Assembly (NCBI RefSeq): GCF_023715325.1
Contig: NZ_JAMBNX010000004.1
Coordinates: 186,001 to 250,000, forward strand
Length of the DNA: 64,000 nucleotides
Direction: 5' to 3'
From: Agromyces mediolanus
GTDB lineage: Bacteria; Actinomycetota; Actinomycetes; Actinomycetales; Microbacteriaceae
Part shown: piece by piece, positions 53,418-61,252 of the stretch
Position numbering within the stretch: the stretch's first letter is position 1
Layout of the letters: every line of letters starts with the position of its first letter
Translations under genes and position numbers: made by a program
The notes under the pieces: model-generated
The model's input: the letters and a program-made list of their open reading frames with translations, nothing else
What the model was told of the DNA's origin: nothing
Databases searched by the model: none

Positions 53418-54553
53418 TGCGCGCGGCCGGGCGGACGGAGACGACGGTGCGGGCCGCGGGCCCGGCCGGGGTCGACGCGGCGCGCACCGCTCCGACGGGT
53501 GCGACGCCGGGCGGCACGGGCTCGCGCAGCCGGCGCGGCGGCGGTCGCGCCCTCGCGGCGGGCCTCGTCGGGCTCGTGCTGCTCGCGGCATCCCTCGTCG
53601 TCGCCGTCACGCTCGGCCCGGCCGACCTCTCCCCGGGCGAGGTGCTCGCGAGCCTCGCCGCGCACCTCGGCTTCGGCGAGCCGACGCTGTCGCCACTGCG
53701 CGACGGGATCGTCTGGCAGCTGCGGATGCCGCGCGTGCTCACCGCCGCCGCGGTCGGCGCCGGCCTCGCCCTGTGCGGCGCGGTGATGCAGGCCATCACC
53801 CGCAACCCGCTCGCCGACCCCTACCTGCTCGGCCTGTCCTCCGGGGCCTCCGTCGGCGCGGTCGTCGTGCTCGTGCTCGGCTGGGGCCTGCTGCTGCCGC
53901 TCGCCGCCTTCGGCGGCGCGGTGCTCGCGCTCGTCGCGACGCTCGGCCTCGCCCTCGCGGCCGGGCGCGGCGGTCGGCTGGCCCCGACGACGACCGTGCT
54001 CGCGGGCGTCGCCGTGACGAGCGTGTTCGGCGCGATCACGAGCCTCGCCATCTTCTGGAGCGCGACGAACGACAGCTACCGCGAGATCCTGAACTGGCTG
54101 CTCGGCTCGCTCTCCGGCACCGACTGGACCTCCGTGGCGATCGCCGGCGGAGCGCTCCTCGTCGTCGGCGCCCCGCTCGTCGCGAGCGCCCGCACCCTCG
54201 ACGCCTTCGCGGTCGGCGAGTCCGGCGCCGCCGCGCTCGGCGTGCACGTCGCCCGCAGTCGGGCGCTGCTCCTCGGCGGCACCGCCCTCCTCACCGGCGC
54301 CCTCGTCGCGGTGAGCGGCTCGATCGGATTCGTCGGCCTCGTGCTGCCGCACGCGGTGCGGCTCGTGATCGGCCCCGGCCACCGCGCCCTGCTGCCGCTC
54401 TCGGCGCTCGCCGGCGCGATCTTCCTCGTCTGGGCCGACACCGGGGCGCGCACCCTGTTCGACCCGCGCGAGCTGCCGGTCGGCATCCTGACGGCCCTCA
54501 TCGGCGGCCCGGTGTTCGCCTGGCTGCTGCTCCGCTCGAGGAGGAACGCATGA
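53417..54553 (+). CDS. Putative F420-0 ABC transporter, permease (FecCD type)
   Basis: A 378-residue permease. After a 45-residue cytoplasmic extension, about ten transmembrane helices follow the BtuC/FecCD pattern. AGLALCGAVMQAITRNPLADPYLLGLSSGA is the diagnostic sequence, and SGSIGFVGLVLPHAVRLVIGPGHRALLPLSALAGAIFLVWAD the second. The ATG overlaps the binding-protein stop codon by one base and the stop overlaps the ATPase start (ATGA), so the three subunits are coupled. Confidence 0.85.
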   Translation: MRAAGRTETTVRAAGPAGVDAARTAPTGATPGGTGSRSRRGGGRALAAGLVGLVLLAASLVVAVTLGPADLSPGEVLASLAAHLGFGEPTLSPLRDGIVWQLRMPRVLTAAAVGAGLALCGAVMQAITRNPLADPYLLGLSSGASVGAVVVLVLGWGLLLPLAAFGGAVLALVATLGLALAAGRGGRLAPTTTVLAGVAVTSVFGAITSLAIFWSATNDSYREILNWLLGSLSGTDWTSVAIAGGALLVVGAPLVASARTLDAFAVGESGAAALGVHVARSRALLLGGTALLTGALVAVSGSIGFVGLVLPHAVRLVIGPGHRALLPLSALAGAIFLVWADTGARTLFDPRELPVGILTALIGGPVFAWLLLRSRRNA

Positions 54554-55383
54554 CCCTGGATCTCGATCGGGTGCGCTTCGCCCGCGGCGGCCGCACCATC
54601 ATCGACGGCATCGACGCCACGCTGCCGGGCGGCGCGCTCACCGCGCTCATCGGCCCGAACGGCGCCGGCAAGTCGACCCTGCTGCACCTCATCGCCGCGA
54701 TCGAGCGGGCCGACGCCGGCGAACTCTCGCTCGACGGCCGGGAGCTCGACCGGATGCGCCGCCGCGACCGCGCCCGCCTCGTCGCCCTCGCCGAGCAGCA
54801 GGCCGAGCTCGACCCGCAGCTCTCCGTGTCGGCGGCCGTGCTGCTCGGGCGCACGCCGCACCTCGGCGCCTTCGCCCCCGCAGGCCCGCGCGATCACGCG
54901 CTCGTCGAGCATGCGCTGGCCGCGACCGGCGCCGCGCATCTCGCCGAGCGCCACGTCGGCCAGCTCTCCGGCGGCGAGCGCCAGCGCGTCACGCTCGCCC
55001 GGGCGCTCGCCCAGGAGCCCGAACTCCTGCTCGCCGACGAGCCGACGAACCACCTCGACCTCTCGGCGCAGCTCGTCGCGCTCGAACTGCTCGCGGGCCT
55101 CGCCCGGGGCGGCCTCACCGTCGTCGCGGCGCTGCACGACCTCAGCCAGGCGGCGGCCTACGCCGACCACGTGCTCGTGCTCGCCGATGGGCGGGTCGTC
55201 GCCGCGGGCCCGCCGCGCGAGGTGCTGACGGCCGAGCTCGTGCACGAGGTCTACGGCGTCCGGGCGGAGATCATCGACCATCCGATCACCGGGCGGCCCC
55301 TCGTCGCGGTCGCGGGCGGCGCAGCGGCGGCCGTCGCACCCGACGCGGTCCCGGCCCGCACCGGCAGCACGCCGAGCGCGTAG
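54550..55383 (+). CDS. Putative F420-0 ABC transporter, ATP-binding protein
   Basis: A 277-residue ATPase of the FecE/BtuD group: Walker A GPNGAGKST, Q-loop ALAEQQAELDPQLSV, signature LSGGERQRVTLARAL, Walker B LLLADEPTNHLDL and switch His in ALHDLSQAAAYADH. The final 30 residues are an Ala/Pro tail. The stop codon TAG is also the first half of a TAGCCT -10 box for the following gene. Confidence 0.88.
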   Translation: MTLDLDRVRFARGGRTIIDGIDATLPGGALTALIGPNGAGKSTLLHLIAAIERADAGELSLDGRELDRMRRRDRARLVALAEQQAELDPQLSVSAAVLLGRTPHLGAFAPAGPRDHALVEHALAATGAAHLAERHVGQLSGGERQRVTLARALAQEPELLLADEPTNHLDLSAQLVALELLAGLARGGLTVVAALHDLSQAAAYADHVLVLADGRVVAAGPPREVLTAELVHEVYGVRAEIIDHPITGRPLVAVAGGAAAAVAPDAVPARTGSTPSA

Positions 55384-55392
55384 CCTGGAGGC
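55381..55392 (+). promoter_or_regulatory. -10 element overlapping a stop codon
   Basis: TAGCCT (55381-55386) includes the TAG stop of the ATPase gene and ends six bases before the next GTG (55393). It fits the leaderless pattern. GGAGG in the gap could alternatively serve a read-through transcript. Confidence 0.45.
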
Positions 55393-55866
55393 GTGAGCGA
55401 ATCGGTCGTCGACGGCATCGCCGCCGAGTTCCTGCACCACGCCAATCGCGGGCGTCGCCTCGTCGCGGTCGACGGGGCGGATGCCGGTCGCGCCGCCCGC
55501 TTCGCCGACGCCCTCGCGCAGGCGATCGCCGAGGCATCCGGTGACGACGTCGTGCGACGCTCCCTCGGCGCCGTGACCGAGGCGGAGCTCCGCAGCGGCA
55601 CGGTCGAGCCGTTCCGCGCGGGCGAGCCGGCCGACACGGCGACGCCGCCCGGACCCGATTCCGTGCTCGTGGTCGACGGCCAGGGCCTCCTCGACGACGC
55701 CGTGCGGGGCATCTGGCACTTCTCGGTCTGGACGCTCGCGGGCGACGAGCTGCCGCACTCCGGCGCGAACGTCATCGTCGACCTCGCCGACGAGGGCGCG
55801 CCGAGCCGGTACTTCTACGACTACTGCGCGATCCCGCCGAGCGTGAACCGCCCCGGCCTGCACTGA
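55393..55866 (+). CDS. Degenerate uridine-kinase-like protein
   Basis: A 157-residue protein related to actinobacterial uridine kinase/AAA-type nucleoside kinases but shortened. RLVAVDGADAGRAARFADALA occupies the Walker A position yet lacks GxGK[S/T]. VLVVDGQGLLDDAVRGIWHFSVWTL matches the kinase segment before the lid, and the lid region itself is missing. The C-terminal ANVIVDLADEGAPSRY is retained. Kinase activity is therefore unlikely; a nucleotide- or F420-binding scaffold is conceivable. It follows the F420-0 transporter genes by 9 bp. Confidence 0.65.
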   Translation: MSESVVDGIAAEFLHHANRGRRLVAVDGADAGRAARFADALAQAIAEASGDDVVRRSLGAVTEAELRSGTVEPFRAGEPADTATPPGPDSVLVVDGQGLLDDAVRGIWHFSVWTLAGDELPHSGANVIVDLADEGAPSRYFYDYCAIPPSVNRPGLH

Positions 55867-55888
55867 GCGGCAGCACTCGGAACCGAGC

Positions 55889-56431
55889 CTACGCGCGCTG
55901 CCAGACGGTCACGTTCGCCTTCGGGCTCGACACGAACCCCGCCTCGTCGAGCGCGCGTCGGGCACGGGCCGAGAGGGGTCGCATGTCGTCGCGCGCGGCA
56001 TCCATGATGGACGCCGAGGTGCGCAGCCCCCAGCTCCGTCGCCCGGCGTCGACATCGATGCCCGGGATGAACCGGCGGCGCACCGTGATCCGATGCACCT
56101 GCGATAGGGGCACGATCAGCTCGCCGCGGGCGTCGCGCCAGCGGATCGAGCCGGGCCCGATCGAGAGCACACCCCGGCGGCGGAACGGCCGCCCGATCAC
56201 GACGCTGAGGCCCGCGGCCGCCAAGAACACGGCCCCGCCGAGGAGCAGCAGCGGCTGCGGCCCGATCACCCCGCCGCGCGCGTCGACCACGAAGAACGCG
56301 GTGACGACGGCCGCGACGGCAAGGACCAGGGCGATGGCGAGCACGGCGTGCATCACCCCGCTGCGGGCTCGCAGTGCCGACATCTCGAGCTCGGCGCGGC
56401 CGTCGCGCACCACCCAGCCCGTCGCCGCCAT
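55889..56431 (-). CDS. Membrane protein with a PH-like C-terminal domain
   Basis: A 180-residue protein with two central transmembrane helices (about 30-52 and 58-80) followed by a bacterial PH-like domain (GVLSIGPGSIRWRDARGELIVPLSQVHRITVRRRF). Function unknown; such proteins are often membrane-associated adaptors. ATG at 56431 is chosen because CAGACT (56438-56443) ends six bases upstream, the leaderless arrangement. It is convergent with the kinase-like gene. The 208-bp gap to fgd is G-rich repeat sequence (GGGGCAGGGCGGGCCGGG type). Confidence 0.65.
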   Translation of the reverse strand: MAATGWVVRDGRAELEMSALRARSGVMHAVLAIALVLAVAAVVTAFFVVDARGGVIGPQPLLLLGGAVFLAAAGLSVVIGRPFRRRGVLSIGPGSIRWRDARGELIVPLSQVHRITVRRRFIPGIDVDAGRRSWGLRTSASIMDAARDDMRPLSARARRALDEAGFVSSPKANVTVWQRA

Positions 56432-56639
56432 GACACGAGTCTGACACGGCGGGCCGCCGCGGGGGCCGGGAGCGTCACCGCCCGCTGCGGCGAGGCTGCG
56501 AGGTGCACGACGATCCCGGCGACGCGCCGTGCGGCGACGGCGCGCCCCGAGCTTCGTCGTGCAACCGGGCGGTGCCGGGCCCGCCACCGCCGGGGCAGGG
56601 CGGGCCGGGGCCGGGGCAGGGCGGGCCGGGGCAGGCGGC

Positions 56640-57668
56640 TCAGCCGCGGGCGCGGAGGCGGGGAGCCAGGTCGCGCTCGAAGAGCTCGAGGAAGCGGCGC
56701 TGGTCGTGCCCGGGCGCGTGGAACACGAGGTGGTTGAAGCCCCAGTCGATGTACTGGCCGATCTGCTCGACGACGGCGTCGGGGTCGGTGCCGACGATCC
56801 AGCGCTTCGCGATCTGCTCGATCGGCAGCGCGTCGGCGGCCCGCTCCATCTCGACCGGGTCGGTGATGTCGTGCTTCTGCTCCTTCGAGAGCGAGAGCGG
56901 CGACCAGAACCGGGTGTTGTCGAGGGCGGCCTCCTCCGTCTCCTCGTAGGAGAGCTTGATCTCGATCATCCGGTCGAACTCGTCGAAGGTGCGGCCGTCG
57001 GTGCGGGCGGCGAGGCCCTCCTTCACGGCGGGCATGAGCTGCTCGGCGTAGAGCTCGGCGCCCTTGCCCGAGGTGCAGATGAAGCCGTCGCCGGCGCGGC
57101 CGGCGTACTTCGCGACCTGCGGGCCGCCCGCGGCGATGTAGACCGGCACGGCGGTCTCGGGCCGGTCGTAGATCGAGGCGTCGTGGGTCGAGTAGTACTC
57201 GCCCTCGAAGCTGACCTGGCCGTCCTCGTTCCAGAGGGCCCGCATGAGCCGCACGGCCTCGCGGAGCCGGGCGTAGCGCTCGCGGAACTCGGGCCAGTCC
57301 TGCTCGCCGGCGCCGCGGAACCCGGTCGCGATCTCGTTCAGCGCCTCACCCGAGCCGAAGCCCGCGATGATGCGGTCGGGGTAGAGCACGCCGAGCGACG
57401 CGAACGCCTGCGCCAGCACCGCGGGGTTGTAGCGGAAGGTCGGCGTCATCACGCTCGTGCCGATCTTCACCGAGCTCGTGCGCTCGCCGACCGCGGCCAT
57501 CCAGGCGAGCGAGAACGGCGCGTGCCCGCCGGTGTGCCGCCACGGCTGGAAGTGGTCGCTCGCGAACACCGACTCCATGCCGTGGCCTTCGGCGGCGACG
57601 GCGATCTCGACGAGCTCGCGGGGGTCGAACTGCTCGGCGCTGGCCTTGTACCCGAGGGTGAGGGTCAC
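56640..57668 (-). CDS. fgd: F420-dependent glucose-6-phosphate dehydrogenase
   Basis: A 342-residue LLM-class enzyme nearly collinear with mycobacterial FGD1. It oxidises glucose 6-phosphate to 6-phosphogluconolactone and reduces F420 to F420H2, the main source of reduced F420. [41 protein letters not shown] (His39, Trp43), [14 protein letters not shown] (Glu108), [27 protein letters not shown] and [24 protein letters not shown] are the diagnostic segments. The start is GTG with AAGGAG upstream. It is the last gene of the LLM-cofC-fgd operon, 30 bp after cofC. Confidence 0.95.
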   Translation of the reverse strand: MTLTLGYKASAEQFDPRELVEIAVAAEGHGMESVFASDHFQPWRHTGGHAPFSLAWMAAVGERTSSVKIGTSVMTPTFRYNPAVLAQAFASLGVLYPDRIIAGFGSGEALNEIATGFRGAGEQDWPEFRERYARLREAVRLMRALWNEDGQVSFEGEYYSTHDASIYDRPETAVPVYIAAGGPQVAKYAGRAGDGFICTSGKGAELYAEQLMPAVKEGLAARTDGRTFDEFDRMIEIKLSYEETEEAALDNTRFWSPLSLSKEQKHDITDPVEMERAADALPIEQIAKRWIVGTDPDAVVEQIGQYIDWGFNHLVFHAPGHDQRRFLELFERDLAPRLRARG

Positions 57669-57698
57669 GATAGGTCTCCTTCTGCTGGGAACTGCTGA

Positions 57699-58427
57699 TC
57701 ACTGAGAACGTGCGGGGGCCGCCTGGGCTTCCGCCCCGTCCGACGGGGTCCCGGATGCCTCGGCCGGCGCGTGCGGCAACGCCTCGTCGGCGAAGGCGGC
57801 GACGACCTCCGCCGTGCGCGGCCCGACGCCGAGGCCGAGCGCGGCTTCGAGTGCCTCGACGGTGTCGACGTCGCGGCGGAGGCCGAGGTCGATCGTGCCG
57901 AGCACGGCGAGGTCGGCGAACCCGGCGGCACGGTGCGCGGCCGCTGAGTCCGGGCCGAAGCCCGGCCGAAGGCCGGTGCCGGCGAGCGCGGTGACGAGCG
58001 TCGTGCCGGTGCCCTCGAGGTCGGCGACGAAGGCGAGCCGGTGGCCGCAGGCGGCCTCGAGCGCGGCGTCGAGCGCGGCCGAGCGGAGCGCCGGCAGGTC
58101 GCCGAGGAGCACCGCGAGGTGCCGGCCGCCGCCGTGCCTGACCTGCGCGATGCCGAGTTCGATCGCGGCCGTGAGGCCGGCCTCGCCGGACTCGGGGACG
58201 AGTTCCACGTCGGGCAGTGCGGCGAGCTCGCCGCCGAGTTCGGGCTCGGCGGTGACCACGACGACCTCGGCGACGCGTTCGGCGGTGCGCACGGCATCCA
58301 CCGTGTCGAGCGCGAAGGCGCGGGCGAGCGCGGCGCGCTGCTCGTCGTCGAGCTGCGGGCGCAGCCGCGACTTCGCCGCGGCGAAGGTCTTCACCGGGAT
58401 GACGACGACCCAGTCACCGCCGCTCAT
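57699..58427 (-). CDS. cofC: 2-phospho-L-lactate guanylyltransferase
   Basis: A 242-residue nucleotidyltransferase that activates 2-phospho-L-lactate or PEP with GTP for CofD. VVVIPVKTFAAAKSRLRP is the N-terminal nucleotide-binding motif. VVVVTAEPELGGELAAL, LAVLLGDLPALRSAALDAAL and AGTGLRPGFGPDSAAAHRAAG match CofC/FbiD. The C-terminal 25 residues are Ala/Pro-rich. The ATG overlaps the upstream LLM stop codon by four bases, so F420 synthesis is tied to expression of that catabolic-type enzyme. Confidence 0.93.
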   Translation of the reverse strand: MSGGDWVVVIPVKTFAAAKSRLRPQLDDEQRAALARAFALDTVDAVRTAERVAEVVVVTAEPELGGELAALPDVELVPESGEAGLTAAIELGIAQVRHGGGRHLAVLLGDLPALRSAALDAALEAACGHRLAFVADLEGTGTTLVTALAGTGLRPGFGPDSAAAHRAAGFADLAVLGTIDLGLRRDVDTVEALEAALGLGVGPRTAEVVAAFADEALPHAPAEASGTPSDGAEAQAAPARSQ

Positions 58428-59416
58428 GGCCGCAGTCCCGGCACGACCTCGCGGCCGAAGACCTCGAGCCACTCGAGCTGGTTGCGGCCGACGTTGTGCA
58501 GGTAGATGCGGTCGAAGCCGAGGTCGAGGTGGCGCTGGATCTCGGCCCGGTGCAGATCGGGGTCGGCGGAGACGACCATGCGCCCCGCGAAGTCCTCGGG
58601 CCGCACCGTGCGGGCGAGCTGCTCGAGCTCGAACGGCGAACGGATGTCGCCGCGGCCGAAGCGCATGCCGGCGATCGGCCATTCGGCGAGCGCGTTGCGC
58701 ATCGCCTCCTCGTCGGTCTCGGCCCAGGACAGGTGCAGTTGGAGCACGCGGGGCATCTTCGCGAGGTCACGACCGCCGTCGCGGGCGCCGTCGGCGAAGC
58801 GGGCGAGCAGCACCTCGAGGCGTTCGGACGGGCCGCTCTGCGTGATCAGGCCGTCGGCGACGCGACCGGCCCGCCGCGCGGTGACGGGCCCCGCGGTCGC
58901 GATGTAGATCTCGGGGGCGACCTTCGGCATGGTCCACAGCCGGGTCGACTCCATCTTGAAGCTGGGGCCCGAGTGGCGCACGTCGCGCCCGGCGATGGAG
59001 CCGGCGAAGAGCTTCTTGATGAGCTCGACGGCCTCGAACATGCGCGCGATGCGGTCAGGCGGCTCGGGCCAGTACGTACCGACGACGTGCTCGTTGATCG
59101 CCTCGCCGGAGCCGATGCCGAGCCAGTGCCGGCCGGGGTACATCGAGGCGAGCGTCGCGCTCGCCTGGGCGACGACCGCGGGGTGCATGCGGAACGTGGG
59201 CGTCGTGACGCCGGGCCCGAGGTCGCCCCGGGTTGCCGCGCCGACCGCACCAAGCACGCTCCACACGTGCGAGGCCTGGCCGAGACGCGGCAACCAGGGC
59301 TGGAACGGATCGGTGGCCATGGTGCCGCTGAAGCCGTGACGTTCCGCCGCAGCGGCGAAAGCGACGGCGTCGGACGGAGGGAACTGCTCGAGCATGGCGG
59401 CGTAACCGATGTGCAC
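58424..59416 (-). CDS. LLM-class F420-dependent oxidoreductase (Fgd-related)
   Basis: A 330-residue TIM-barrel protein of the F420-dependent Fgd-like group. HIGYAAMLEQFPPSDAVAFAAAAERHGFSGTMATDPFQPWLPRLGQASHVW resembles Fgd, but the catalytic His of Fgd is replaced (ATDPFQPW instead of SDHFQPW), so it should not act on glucose 6-phosphate. LGIGSGEAINE is conserved. GTG at 59416 is preferred over one two codons earlier because GGAGG lies six bases before it. It heads the operon with cofC and fgd; operator site 4 lies 75 bp upstream. Confidence 0.87.
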   Translation of the reverse strand: MHIGYAAMLEQFPPSDAVAFAAAAERHGFSGTMATDPFQPWLPRLGQASHVWSVLGAVGAATRGDLGPGVTTPTFRMHPAVVAQASATLASMYPGRHWLGIGSGEAINEHVVGTYWPEPPDRIARMFEAVELIKKLFAGSIAGRDVRHSGPSFKMESTRLWTMPKVAPEIYIATAGPVTARRAGRVADGLITQSGPSERLEVLLARFADGARDGGRDLAKMPRVLQLHLSWAETDEEAMRNALAEWPIAGMRFGRGDIRSPFELEQLARTVRPEDFAGRMVVSADPDLHRAEIQRHLDLGFDRIYLHNVGRNQLEWLEVFGREVVPGLRP

Positions 59417-59490
59417 TGACACCCCTCCATCCTGACGCGTCGTCGTACCGGCGTCACGCGGCGGATCCACCTCCCGCCGGATCAGTCTTT

Positions 59491-59505
59491 CGGATACTGG
59501 ATCCA
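59491..59505. promoter_or_regulatory. GntR-type operator, site 4
   Basis: The minus strand reads TGGATCCAGTATCCG, one mismatch from a full TGGAT[A/C]C-N-G[T/A]ATCCA palindrome. It precedes the LLM-cofC-fgd operon. Confidence 0.6.
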
Positions 59506-59561
59506 AAAGCAAGCACCCGGCGGGTCGCCGAGCCACGCAGTGCGGGGCGGGGCGGGGCAGG

Positions 59562-60296
59562 TCAGGGGGTGGGGGCGGGGGTGCCGCCCTCGGCGGAGAG
59601 CATGGCGAGCACGGCGTCGCGCACGCCGGTGAGGTGCGAGCGCAGCACCTCGGCCGCGGCATCCGCGTCGCCCGCCTCGACGGCCGCGACGAGCTCCTCG
59701 TGCGAGTGCCCGTGTTCGCCGCCGCCGACGAGGCGCCAGCCGAGCACGTAGCGGCCGACCTTCAGCCGCAGCTGCTCGATCATCTCCCAGTGCACGGGAC
59801 GCGCGGCCGCCCCGTAGAGCTCCGCGTAGAACTGCGTGCGGGCGTCCACGAAGTCGGCGCCCTCCTCCTCGGCGTCGGCCGTGCGGCCGAGCTCGCGGAG
59901 GCGGGTGATGCGCTCCGGAGTCATCTCGTCCATGGAGTGGCGCAGCGCGTCGACCTCGAGCAGCACGCGGATGTCGTAGACCTCGCGCGCCTGCTCCGCC
60001 GAGAGGGCCTTCACCACCGCGCCGCGGCGGGCGTGGAACTCGACGAGCCCGTCGGCCTCGAGCTGGATGAGCGCCGAACGCACCGGCAGGCGCGACACGC
60101 CGATCGTCTCGGCGAGGGTCTCCTGGCGGAGCTTCTGGCCGGGGGCGAGCGTGCCGTCGAGGATCGCGTCGCGGAGGATGTCGTACGCCATGGTGCCGAC
60201 CGAGCGGTATCCCGCTTGGTGCCGGCCGGCCAGGCGCTCCAGTGCTTCGGCGCTCGGTGCGTTCGCTCCGGCAGTGCGGGTCTCGCGTTCGCTCAT
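59562..60296 (-). CDS. GntR-family (FCD) transcriptional regulator
   Basis: A 244-residue regulator. The winged helix (YDILRDAILDGTLAPGQKLRQETLAETIGVSRLPVRSALIQLEADGLVEFHARRGAVV) occupies about residues 34-95. It is followed by an FCD all-helical effector domain with LEVDALRHSMDEM and HSHEELVAAVEAGDADAAAEVLRSHL, which supply the usual metal and ligand His residues. FCD members sense carboxylates and pathway intermediates. ATG at 60296 is chosen because TAGCCT (60304-60309) ends seven bases upstream. A variant operator (site 5) is 43 bp upstream. I infer that it controls the operators at 43170, 43480, 52188 and 59491. Confidence 0.9.
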   Translation of the reverse strand: MSERETRTAGANAPSAEALERLAGRHQAGYRSVGTMAYDILRDAILDGTLAPGQKLRQETLAETIGVSRLPVRSALIQLEADGLVEFHARRGAVVKALSAEQAREVYDIRVLLEVDALRHSMDEMTPERITRLRELGRTADAEEEGADFVDARTQFYAELYGAAARPVHWEMIEQLRLKVGRYVLGWRLVGGGEHGHSHEELVAAVEAGDADAAAEVLRSHLTGVRDAVLAMLSAEGGTPAPTP

Positions 60297-60303
60297 GGCG
60301 ACG

Positions 60304-60309
60304 AGGCTA
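60304..60309 (-). promoter_or_regulatory. -10 element of a leaderless GntR transcript
   Basis: TAGCCT (minus strand) ends seven bases before the ATG at 60296. Confidence 0.5.
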
Positions 60310-60338
60310 GCGGATGGATCGGCGTGGGGCACGCAGAT

Positions 60339-60353
60339 TGGATCCAGAATTGC
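60339..60353. promoter_or_regulatory. GntR-type operator, site 5 (degenerate)
   Basis: TGGATCCAGAATTGC keeps the left half and centre of site 3 but has a changed right half. It sits just upstream of the -35 region of the GntR gene, suggesting weak autoregulation. Confidence 0.45.
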
Positions 60354-60386
60354 GGATGCGCGGGAGGACGGACCGCGGCACCGGGC

Positions 60387-61157
60387 TCAGCGCTCGCCGC
60401 CCTCCGCCTGCGCCTCGTCGAAGCCGGCGCGGTATCCCTCGTCGTACGCCTCGTCGGCGCCGAGCCGGAACAGGTCGCGGTCGGAGGGCCGCTGGATGGA
60501 CCGGGCGCCGGGCAGATCGAGGTCTCCGACGTAGCGCCCGAGCCCGCGCACCACGGCGACCGGCACGCCCGCGCTCTTGCCCTTGACGAGCTCCCCGGCG
60601 CCCGCGAGCTCGTCGGCGACGCACGGCATGGTCACCGCGAGCGCCTTGCCCGAGGCATCCACCTGCCCGCGCAGGTCGTCGAAGACGTGCACCCCGGCCG
60701 CGCCGATCGCGATGTCGGTCTGCCCCTCGCGCCAGGGCCGGCCGAGGGTGTCGGAGAGGATGACGCCGATGCGGCGGCCGGTGAGCTCACGCAGCCCGGT
60801 CGCGAGCGCGCGGGCCGAGCCGTCGGGGTCGACGGGCAGCAGCAGCACCGTGCCGTCGGGCGAGTTCGAGGCGTCCACACCGGCGGCCGCGCCGACGATG
60901 CCCTGGCGGTTCTCGACGATGCGGGTGACCCCGCCGTCGTACTCCCGTGTCGCGACGACGCGCACCGTCTCGGCGGTGATCGCCGCCTCGCGATCGGATG
61001 CCTCGACGATCCGCCCTTCGGCCTTGGAGACGATCTTCGAGGTGACGACGAGGATGTCGCCGTCCTCGAGCGAGGCCGCCCCCGCGATGATCGCCGCCAG
61101 ATCGGCGCCCGCCGTGATCTCGCCGATGCCCTCGACGCCTTCGACGCTGAATCCCAT
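60387..61157 (-). CDS. cofE: Coenzyme F420-0:L-glutamate ligase
   Basis: A 256-residue enzyme that adds glutamates to F420-0 with [30 protein letters not shown]-like [55 protein letters not shown] and [16 protein letters not shown] are the conserved CofE segments. It is a single-domain CofE and lacks the C-terminal nitroreductase/FMN domain of mycobacterial FbiB. GAGGAGG precedes the ATG. It stands upstream of the GntR gene on the same strand and divergent from xth. A separate reductase for dehydro-F420-0 would be needed if PEP is the precursor; none is seen here. Confidence 0.93.
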   Translation of the reverse strand: MGFSVEGVEGIGEITAGADLAAIIAGAASLEDGDILVVTSKIVSKAEGRIVEASDREAAITAETVRVVATREYDGGVTRIVENRQGIVGAAAGVDASNSPDGTVLLLPVDPDGSARALATGLRELTGRRIGVILSDTLGRPWREGQTDIAIGAAGVHVFDDLRGQVDASGKALAVTMPCVADELAGAGELVKGKSAGVPVAVVRGLGRYVGDLDLPGARSIQRPSDRDLFRLGADEAYDEGYRAGFDEAQAEGGER

Positions 61158-61239
61158 CGTCGCCTCCTCGCTCGGCTTCGATCATGGCAGCAATGCCGCG
61201 CGCGGGCATCACCGTGCCGGTGGCGCCGGACGCGGCGGA

Positions 61240-61252
61240 TACGCTGGATCCC
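61240..61252 (+). promoter_or_regulatory. -10 element of a leaderless xth transcript
   Basis: TACGCT (61240-61245) ends seven bases before the xth ATG at 61253. Confidence 0.5.

Noticed and set aside
61237..61251. GGATACGCTGGATCC before xth as a sixth GntR-type operator
   Set aside because: The half-sites are in the wrong spacing (two extra bases). The similarity is explained by the -10 box TACGCT followed by GGATCCC.
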